12,662 nt of DNA, taken from the NCBI GenBank assembly GCA_016934605.1, contig JAFGSO010000477.1:1-12662 (forward strand). The letters run 5' to 3'. The position numbers and the translations under genes are program-made. The notes below the pieces were generated by a model. The model saw only the letters and a program-made list of their open reading frames with translations. It was not told the DNA's origin and did no database searches. This DNA comes from Calditrichota bacterium. GTDB lineage: Bacteria > Calditrichota > Calditrichia > RBG-13-44-9. This document shows, in pieces, positions 7,157 to 12,662 of the stretch (the stretch's first letter is position 1; every line of letters starts with the position of its first letter).

Positions 7157-7684
7157 ATGTCACTGTACAAGAACAAATATCGTATTGAGTCATCACGGTT
7201 AAAAGGATGGGATTATTCATCTCCCGGAAATTATTTTATTACAATCTGTACAAAAAACAGAAAATGCCTATTGGGAGATGTTGTGAACGGGAAAATCGTT
7301 TTATCAGAAATGGGAAAAATTGTAGAAAATTATTGGCGTGAAATCCCAAATCATTTTAATGGAATTATATTGGATGAATTTGTGATTATGCCAAATCATG
7401 TTCACGGTATTATATCCATCGTAGAGACGCCCAAATTGGGCGTCTCTACGATTACAGGGGACACCCGAAATTCCCCGCATATCGGAATCATTATTAATCA
7501 ATTCAAACGAATTTGTACAATCCGTATTCGGACATCTAATCCAGGCATATCGGTATGGCAAAGCCGTTTTCACGATCATATCATTCGAGACAGAAATGAA
7601 TTAACCAGAATTCGCCAATATATCATTAATAATCCCGATAATTGTGAGAAAGATGATTATTATAGAACGAAGGTATCTCCATGA
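7157..7684 (+). CDS. REP-associated tyrosine transposase (RAYT, TnpA-REP, Y1 HUH family)
   Basis: A 175-residue single-tyrosine HUH endonuclease related to IS200/IS605 TnpA. Family members nick single-stranded DNA at REP/BIME hairpins. The core motifs are intact: MPNHVHGI gives the metal-binding H81-x-H83 pair, and RIRQYIINNP carries the catalytic Tyr155. WDYSSPGNYFITICT (18-32) is the usual N-terminal strand, and FHDHIIRDRNEL (138-149) the usual helix lead-in. The common Trp after the NNP motif is Cys here (NPDNC). Residues 89-98 (VETPKLGVST) are encoded by a perfect palindrome lying between the HUH motif and the rest of the domain. The gene lies 8 bases after hsdS, inside the operon, between duplicated hsdS ends. 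Its stop codon overlaps the second repeat. It probably has no restriction role and is a domesticated or passenger transposase. Confidence 0.93.
   Translation: MSLYKNKYRIESSRLKGWDYSSPGNYFITICTKNRKCLLGDVVNGKIVLSEMGKIVENYWREIPNHFNGIILDEFVIMPNHVHGIISIVETPKLGVSTITGDTRNSPHIGIIINQFKRICTIRIRTSNPGISVWQSRFHDHIIRDRNELTRIRQYIINNPDNCEKDDYYRTKVSP
7418..7452. repeat. Perfect palindrome (17-base arms) in frame within the RAYT gene, REP-like
   Basis: ATCGTAGAGACGCCCAA at 7418-7434 is mirrored exactly at 7436-7452 around one A. The core reads GTAGAGACG...CGTCTCTAC. RAYT proteins act on such hairpins, so this is a candidate REP unit embedded in the transposase's own reading frame, encoding VETPKLGVST within IVETPKLGVSTI. 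No second copy was seen in the window. Confidence 0.85.
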
Positions 7685-7724
7685 ACAGATCAAATCATCC
7701 TGCCTTAGCAAGATGTTTGTATAG
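7683..7724 (+). pseudogene. Remnant 3' end of a second hsdS
   Basis: Thirteen sense codons plus TAG read EQIKSSCLSKMFV, against KQIKSSCLSKMFV at the end of the intact hsdS. Within the aligned repeat all base differences are synonymous (TGT/TGC, TTA/CTT, GTG/GTA). A simple duplication would accumulate changes at random; silent-only differences suggest descent from a separate, selected hsdS gene. The rest of that gene is absent, replaced by the RAYT. Confidence 0.65.
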
Positions 7725-7728
7725 GGGG
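7684..7728. repeat. Direct repeat copy 2: hsdS tail plus leader, before the AlbA_2 gene
   Basis: Matches 7108-7152 at 41 of 45 bases. It ends in a G5 tract that provides the ribosome binding site of the AlbA_2 gene, five bases from its ATG. The first base is the last base of the RAYT stop codon. Confidence 0.9.
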
Positions 7729-7732
7729 TGTA

Positions 7733-9202
7733 ATGAATTTAGAACAGAATAGCCTTGATAGTAATATACAACCGGCAGACCGGATTCATAAGACAGAGAC
7801 ATTACTAAAACAAGTTGCATTAGGTGAGGATAGTACACGCCAATTCAAGGCAGATATCCGCAATGCCGAATCCCTGGCCTCGGAGATGGCGGCCTTCGCG
7901 AATTCCGAGGGGGGAGCGATTTATATCGGTGTGGCCGATGACGGCTCCATACCCGGTTTATGCGCTTCTGATGTTGCCCGGATCAATCAGCTTATCAGTA
8001 ATAGCGCCAGCCAGCTTGTTAAGAGTCCCCTGATTGTGCGTACTGAAAATGTATCTGTTAATAAGGATAGAGTTGTTATTGTCCTTACCGTACCTAAAGG
8101 CCTCGATAAACCATACTTTGACAAGAATGGTGTCATTTGGTTGAAAACCGGCTCTGATAAAAGACGTGTGAATTCCAAGGAGGAACTGCGGCGTCTCTTT
8201 CAGGTGACCGATCAATTTCATGCCGACGAGGTTCCCACCAAAGCGGGGATAGGCAAACTGGATAAATTGCGTTTTCGTGATTTCTTAAGAGATGTTTACA
8301 AACAATCCTATCCGGAATCTGATGAGGATCTGATGCGATTGCTTCAGAATATGAATCTGGCAGCAGATGATGGAAATCTCAATCTTGCCGGTGTTCTGAT
8401 GTTTGCAGAACAGCCTCAGTTTATCAAACCGCAATTTGTGGTTAAGGCCATTCGTTATCCGGGAAATGAGATCCACGCAACTGATTACCTTGATACCGAA
8501 GATTTTCAAGGCCCCCTGTCGGAAATTTTTAAGGATGCCATGGCCTTTGTTATGCGGAACCTTCATAAAATACAAGCGGGAAGAGGTGTCAATGCTCCCG
8601 GGACTCCCGAGATTCCGGAAAGTGTTTTTGAAGAGTTGCTGGTGAATGCTTTGGTCCACCGGGATTATCTGGTTAATGCTCCTGTCCGCCTATTCATATT
8701 TGATAATCGTATCGAAATCATCAGTCCCGGCCATTTGCCTAATAATCTGACAGTGGAGAAAATACGAACAGGAAACTCAAATATTCGAAACCCTATACTT
8801 GTGTCCTATGTGGCCAAGGGACTCCTCCCGTATCACGGGCTTGGCTCCGGAATTAAGCGAGCCTTATCGGTGTGGCCGCAAATAGATTTCACGGATGATA
8901 GAGAAGGCGGTCAGTTTGCGGCAAAGGTGTATCGTGAGCCGGTTGATAGCTTGAATTTAGCAAATGAGCCTTTAAATGAGCCTTTAAATGAGCCTTTAAA
9001 ATTATCCTCTTCTCAGCGAAAGGTTGCTGATATAATCTCCAGAGATCCTTTTATTACCAAAGAAAATCTAATTGAGAAAACCGGCTTATCCCGTTCGACA
9101 ATTACAAGAATCTTGACCCATTTAAGAAATTCGGGCGTTATAAAGCGGATAGGTTCCAAGAAAACCGGACACTGGGAGATTGTGAAAGGAGAAAATAAAT
9201 GA
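7733..9202 (+). CDS. AlbA_2 (Schlafen-like) / GHKL ATPase / winged-helix protein (COG2865 type)
   Basis: A 489-residue putative transcriptional regulator or helicase-like protein of the COG2865 family, often misnamed RecG-like. Residues about 30-150 form the AlbA_2 nucleic-acid-binding domain, with FANSEGGAIYIGVADDG at 55-71. Residues about 295-390 match the GHKL-type ATPase fold: EELLVNALVHRDY (300-312) holds the N-box Asn, and YHGLGSGIKRAL (367-378) is the glycine-rich lid. A linker of three tandem NEPL units (411-422) joins a C-terminal winged helix (about 424-489, with TGLSRSTITRILTHLRNSG). Start ATG 7733 follows AGGGGG. The gene ends in a 4-base ATGA overlap with hsdR, so HsdR translation probably depends on it. 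Such genes recur in type I RM operons; roles proposed range from expression control to an additional defence function. Which applies here cannot be told. Confidence 0.92.
   Translation: MNLEQNSLDSNIQPADRIHKTETLLKQVALGEDSTRQFKADIRNAESLASEMAAFANSEGGAIYIGVADDGSIPGLCASDVARINQLISNSASQLVKSPLIVRTENVSVNKDRVVIVLTVPKGLDKPYFDKNGVIWLKTGSDKRRVNSKEELRRLFQVTDQFHADEVPTKAGIGKLDKLRFRDFLRDVYKQSYPESDEDLMRLLQNMNLAADDGNLNLAGVLMFAEQPQFIKPQFVVKAIRYPGNEIHATDYLDTEDFQGPLSEIFKDAMAFVMRNLHKIQAGRGVNAPGTPEIPESVFEELLVNALVHRDYLVNAPVRLFIFDNRIEIISPGHLPNNLTVEKIRTGNSNIRNPILVSYVAKGLLPYHGLGSGIKRALSVWPQIDFTDDREGGQFAAKVYREPVDSLNLANEPLNEPLNEPLKLSSSQRKVADIISRDPFITKENLIEKTGLSRSTITRILTHLRNSGVIKRIGSKKTGHWEIVKGENK
8963..8998. repeat. 12-base tandem repeat, three copies (NEPL linker)
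   Basis: Three exact 12-base units (AATGAGCCTTTA) encode NEPL three times between the ATPase domain and the winged helix. Unit gain or loss keeps the frame and changes only linker length. Short N-D/E-P repeats in this position are a recurrent feature of the family, as far as I recall. Confidence 0.9.
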
Positions 9203-12200
9203 CCTTTACCACTGAAGCCGATTTTGAAAAGGCCTTGATCTATATACTTTCCGGGAAGCACGGCTGGGAAAGCAGGGTGATTAAAAACCCGACAGAAGAG
9301 GATCTCCTGAAAAACTGGGCCGGGATTCTGTACACCAACAACCAGGACATAGACAGGCTGGGTGAACACCCTCTGACCGACGGCGAGATGCAGCAGATAC
9401 TGGAACAGATCAAGGAGCTGAAAACGCCATTGAAGCTCAACGGTTTTATCAATGGCAAGACCGTCAGTATTACCCGGGATAATCCCGAAGACAAACTCCA
9501 CTTTGGCAAAGAGGTGAGCCTGAAGATCTACGACCGGATGGAGATAGCCGCCGGTCAGAGCCGGTATCAGATTGTGCAGCAGCCCAGGTTCAAAAGCAGC
9601 TCCAAAATCCTGGGTGACCGGCGGGGCGATCTGATGCTCCTGATCAACGGAATGCCTGTCATTCATATCGAACTGAAAAAGAGCGGTATTCATGTCAGCC
9701 AGGCCTGCCATCAGATTGAAAAATACTCGGGCGAAGGAATCTTTACCGGACTCTTCTCCCTGGTGCAGATCTTTGTAGCCATGAACCCGGAAGAAACGGT
9801 CTATTTTGCCAACCCCGGTCCCGAGGGAAAATTTAACAGGGATTTCTACTTTCACTGGGCTAATTATAATAATGAGCCAATTAACCGCTGGGACAGAGTG
9901 GCAGAGGAGCTTCTTTCAATTCCCATGGCTCATCAGCTTATCGGTTTTTATACCGTAGCCGACGGCTCCGACGGTGTGTTAAAGGTGATGCGCAGTTATC
10001 AGTATTTAGCGGCCAATGCTATTTCCGACCGGGTTTCCAGGGCCGACTGGAAGCATAACAATATTCGCGGCGGCCATATCTGGCATACCACCGGCTCCGG
10101 TAAAACTATGACCAGCTTTAAATCGGCTCAGCTTATCGCCAACTCCAGGGATGCCGATAAGGTTCTCTTCTTGATGGATAGAATTGAACTGGGAACCCAG
10201 TCCCTCCGGGAGTACCGTCATTTTGCCGAAGATAGCGATTCCGTTCAGGCGACGGAAAACACCGGAGTGCTTATTTCCAAACTGAAGTCAAACAATCCGG
10301 CGGACACCCTGATCGTTACTTCCATTCAAAAAATGAGCAATATCTATGATGATGAGGGCGGCCTCAGCAGTCATGATATAGAAAAAATGAAGGACAAAAG
10401 AATCGTCTTTATTGTCGATGAATGCCACCGCTCCACCTTTGGCGATATGCTCAGTACAATTAAAACAACTTTTCCCGATGCCATGTTTTTCGGTTTTACC
10501 GGGACCCCCATTCATGAAGAGAACAGAAAAAAGCTCAGTACCACCACAACGGTTTTCGGAGACGAGCTGCACCGCTACAGTATTGCCGATGGTATTCGCG
10601 ACAGAAATGTTCTGGGCTTTGACCCTTATAAAGTACTGACCTACCGGGACAGGGATTTACGAAAAGCCGTGGCCCTGGAACAGGCGAAAGCCGCTGATGA
10701 AGCGGAAGCATTTGCCGACCCCAACAAGAAAAAGGTTTACCTCCATTTTATGCAGGAAGTGAAAATGGCAGGGGGAAAAGATGCCAATGATAAATACATA
10801 AAAGGAATAGAAGATTATCTAAGCAATGACCAGTACTCCCGACCAGAACATCAGGAAAAGGTGGTGGAGGATATTCGGGACAACCGGATAAGCCTCAGCC
10901 AGGCAGGTAAATTTCACGCGATTTTTGCGACCCACAGCATATCCGAAGCCATAGAGTATTACCGCCTTATCAAGGAGAAAATTCCGGACCTTAAAACCAC
11001 AGCTTTATTTGATCCCAACATCGATAACAGCGGCAATGTTCAGTTCAAGGAGGCCGGGCTTGTAGAAATTATTGAGGATTACAACAGCCGGTACGGCCAG
11101 GATTTCACCCTGGCCACCCACGGACAATTCAAGAAGGACATAGCCAACAGACTGGCCCATAAAGAGACCCACAAATTCATTGACCGGCATCCCGAAAAAC
11201 AGCTCGATCTGCTTATTGTTGTGGACCAGATGCTCACAGGATTTGATTCCAAATGGGTAAATACCCTCTACATGGACAAGGTCCTTAAATACGAAGCCGT
11301 CATTCAGGCTTTTTCCAGAACCAACCGGCTATTCGATCCGGCGGACAAACCCTTTGGTATCATTCGCTATTACCGTTTTCCCCATACCATGGAGCAGAAT
11401 ATTAACAATGCAGTTAAACTTTATTCAGGGGATAAACCTTTCGGCCTGTTTGTGGAAAAGCTGGATAAGAATCTCAATAAATTGAATGAAACATATGCCG
11501 AAATTGAAGAACTCTTTACTAAGGCGGGGATTGAAAACTTCACCCAATTGCCTGAAGAGAAAAGTGAGCGGGGGCAATTCGCAAAACTCTTTAATCTTTT
11601 TAATACTCACCTGGAAGCCGCTAAAGTACAGGGTTTTATCTGGGATAATCTGACCTACAATTTTGAAAGGAACCAGGAACAGGAATCCACAAAAATTGAA
11701 TCGGTTACTCTAAATATAGATGAAAATACCTACCTTATATTGGCTCTCCGGTATAAGGAACTGTTCGGTGAAGGAGATGGTGGAAGCGGCGGTGGTGAAA
11801 GTGTACCTTATGAAATAGACGGGCATCTTACCGAAATTGACACAGGTCGTATTGATTCAGACTATATGAACTCACGCTTTGACAAATTTCTCAAGGTACT
11901 TCATCTGGAGGGAGAAAACCAGCAGGAATTGCAGGAAGCATTGAACGAACTCCACAAATCCTTTGCCGGTCTGACACAGGAAGAACAGAAGTATGCCGGA
12001 ATTTTTCTGAGGGATGTTCAGCGCGGGGATATCACGCCCGAAGCTAACAAAACATTCCGTGATTATATCACCGAATACCAAAGCACGGCTAAAGAAGAGC
12101 AGATTAGGAAACTATCAGAAACTCTATATCTGGATAGAACCAAACTGGTTTCCCTGATGAATAATTCCGTATGTGAGTCAACTCTGAACGAGTACGGAAG

Positions 12201-12351
12201 ATTTGATGACCTAAAGAACAGTGTGGACAGGGATAAAGCAAAACAGTATTTTGAAGCGTTGGAAAATAAGACAATACCGCCTTTTAAAATTACTGTTAAA
12301 ATAGATAATCTTTTACGGGATTTTATCCTTAAAGGTGGATTTGATATTTAG
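9199..12351 (+). CDS. hsdR: Type I restriction enzyme endonuclease/translocase subunit HsdR
   Basis: The motor and nuclease subunit: bound to M2S at an unmethylated site, it pumps DNA with ATP and cuts at a distance. The N-terminal PD-(D/E)XK nuclease shows D144 in RRGDLMLL, then E158 and K160 in IHIELKKS. The SF2 helicase motor follows: Walker A HTTGSGKT (296-303), DECH (407-410), FTGTP (433-437), a TGFDSKWVNTLY segment and QAFSRTNR (703-710). The C-terminal third is helical and should dock on HsdM; a Gly-rich linker (GDGGSGGGES, about 860) lies within it. At 1050 residues it is full length for the type IC-like group. ATG 9199 has AAAGGAG at 9185-9191 and overlaps the previous stop by four bases. 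All catalytic motifs are intact, so the enzyme looks active. Confidence 0.98.
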   Translation: MTFTTEADFEKALIYILSGKHGWESRVIKNPTEEDLLKNWAGILYTNNQDIDRLGEHPLTDGEMQQILEQIKELKTPLKLNGFINGKTVSITRDNPEDKLHFGKEVSLKIYDRMEIAAGQSRYQIVQQPRFKSSSKILGDRRGDLMLLINGMPVIHIELKKSGIHVSQACHQIEKYSGEGIFTGLFSLVQIFVAMNPEETVYFANPGPEGKFNRDFYFHWANYNNEPINRWDRVAEELLSIPMAHQLIGFYTVADGSDGVLKVMRSYQYLAANAISDRVSRADWKHNNIRGGHIWHTTGSGKTMTSFKSAQLIANSRDADKVLFLMDRIELGTQSLREYRHFAEDSDSVQATENTGVLISKLKSNNPADTLIVTSIQKMSNIYDDEGGLSSHDIEKMKDKRIVFIVDECHRSTFGDMLSTIKTTFPDAMFFGFTGTPIHEENRKKLSTTTTVFGDELHRYSIADGIRDRNVLGFDPYKVLTYRDRDLRKAVALEQAKAADEAEAFADPNKKKVYLHFMQEVKMAGGKDANDKYIKGIEDYLSNDQYSRPEHQEKVVEDIRDNRISLSQAGKFHAIFATHSISEAIEYYRLIKEKIPDLKTTALFDPNIDNSGNVQFKEAGLVEIIEDYNSRYGQDFTLATHGQFKKDIANRLAHKETHKFIDRHPEKQLDLLIVVDQMLTGFDSKWVNTLYMDKVLKYEAVIQAFSRTNRLFDPADKPFGIIRYYRFPHTMEQNINNAVKLYSGDKPFGLFVEKLDKNLNKLNETYAEIEELFTKAGIENFTQLPEEKSERGQFAKLFNLFNTHLEAAKVQGFIWDNLTYNFERNQEQESTKIESVTLNIDENTYLILALRYKELFGEGDGGSGGGESVPYEIDGHLTEIDTGRIDSDYMNSRFDKFLKVLHLEGENQQELQEALNELHKSFAGLTQEEQKYAGIFLRDVQRGDITPEANKTFRDYITEYQSTAKEEQIRKLSETLYLDRTKLVSLMNNSVCESTLNEYGRFDDLKNSVDRDKAKQYFEALENKTIPPFKITVKIDNLLRDFILKGGFDI

Positions 12352-12356
12352 AAATC

Positions 12357-12557
12357 ATGATGAAACTGTCAGATATTCGAAATACTGAAAATTATAGTGT
12401 TAGTTTTGCAATATCTGATTTGAATATGTCTTGTTGTTAAAGTGACTCAAAGTTCATAAACTGCATAAAAAATAATACCGCATTTGATTCTGTACTATTT
12501 GAAAAAGCATATCGAACTAATCCGAATTTGTTATATGGAAGAACAACCCATAGGTAG
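12357..12557 (+). pseudogene. Possible decayed small ORF downstream of hsdR
   Basis: An ATG six bases after the hsdR stop opens a 27-codon frame (MMKLSDIRNTENYS...) ending in TAA at 12438-12440. The same frame then continues open to TAG at 12555-12557, reading FDSVLFEKAYRTNPNLLYG. The joined frame could be a small gene broken by one stop. The region is AT-rich, there is no clear ribosome site, and chance is a real alternative. I recognise no family. Confidence 0.2.
12369..12418. repeat. 9-bp inverted repeat shortly after hsdR
   Basis: TCAGATATT at 12369-12377 is perfectly mirrored at 12410-12418 with a 32-base loop. It is AT-rich and lacks a T-run, so it is a weak terminator candidate. It may contribute to RNA 3'-end structure. 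Confidence 0.4.
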
Positions 12558-12562
12558 ATATG

Positions 12563-12605
12563 GTCTCAAATTTGTGAAGAAAATGATAAATTGAGACTTT
12601 ATTAT
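12563..12605 (+). terminator. Candidate terminator of the hsd operon
   Basis: GTCTCAA at 12563-12569 pairs with TTGAGAC at 12591-12597, and three or four further A-T pairs form past a single bulge. The stem is followed by TTTATTATTATT rather than a clean T-run. It lies about 210 bases after the hsdR stop and is the best terminator-like structure in the 12352-12662 tail, which otherwise holds no convincing gene. Confidence 0.35.
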
Positions 12606-12662
12606 TATCAATCGTAAATTTCATACGAATTTTCCTGAAAATTTCTCTTGACTATAATTATA

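Larger units (their letters stand above)
7153..7728 (+). mobile_element. RAYT-containing insertion in the hsd operon
   Basis: The segment from just after the first 45-base repeat to the end of the second contains only the RAYT gene and a repeated hsdS tail. Removing it would leave hsdS followed directly by the AlbA_2 gene with a normal G-rich ribosome site. No classic insertion-sequence ends or terminal inverted repeats are visible. The segment may have arrived by homologous recombination rather than by transposition. Confidence 0.55.

Noticed and set aside
7157..7684. Complete IS200/IS605 insertion sequence
   Set aside because: The protein has RAYT features rather than a canonical IS200 TnpA. 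There is no tnpB and no pair of subterminal end hairpins, and the flanking repeats come from hsdS.
9013..9855. Long antisense frame of 280 codons opposite the AlbA_2/hsdR junction
   Set aside because: It lies opposite two well-supported genes with complete domain motifs. The peptide shows no recognisable domain, and it has no neighbours or ribosome site to support it.
12648..12658. TTGACT next to TATAAT at the right edge, promoter-like
   Set aside because: The two boxes overlap by one base, so they cannot serve as one promoter. Any partner element lies outside the window or is poor.

Overview
The window is a bacterial defence locus. Its core is a complete type I restriction-modification operon, all on the + strand: hsdM (2299-4881), a DUF1016/YhcG-type PD-(D/E)XK nuclease (4883-5893), hsdS (5883-7148), a REP-associated tyrosine transposase (RAYT, 7157-7684), an AlbA_2/Schlafen-like plus GHKL-ATPase regulator (7733-9202), and hsdR (9199-12351). 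Junctions are tight: a 1-base gap, an 11-base overlap, short gaps around the RAYT, and a 4-base ATGA overlap into hsdR. The set therefore looks co-transcribed and translationally coupled. M, S and R would form the methyltransferase and the ATP-driven endonuclease. The two accessory genes inside the operon are candidates for extra nuclease and regulatory functions.

Left part (1-2298). An AT-rich gene of unknown function (32-1948) fills the left end. It starts at a TTG behind a perfect Shine-Dalgarno, directly at the window edge. A 19-base imperfect inverted repeat brackets it (1-19 against 1947-1965). It is followed by a structured, more GC-rich spacer with nested inverted repeats (about 1957-2121). 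This arrangement resembles an integron cassette with its attC site, but the match to consensus is loose. A probable promoter region for the hsd operon lies between about 2150 and 2298.

Middle part (5883-7733). hsdS has two AT-rich target-recognition domains set in GC-richer conserved repeats, a sign of domain exchange. The RAYT sits exactly between two copies of the last 45 bases of hsdS plus its leader. The downstream copy differs at four positions, and every coding difference is synonymous, so it is best read as the tail of a second or older hsdS. The RAYT carries a perfect 17-base-arm palindrome, in frame, inside its own coding sequence.

Right part (12352-12662) is AT-rich and non-coding, or holds a decayed small gene, plus a hairpin that may terminate the operon.

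Organism: the window does not fix a taxon. Strong GGAGG-type ribosome binding sites, moderate GC in the hsd genes, a RAYT with its palindrome and a possible integron cassette fit an environmental Gram-negative-type bacterium, for example a spirochaete or a proteobacterium. That is inference only. No rRNA, tRNA or CRISPR array was seen.
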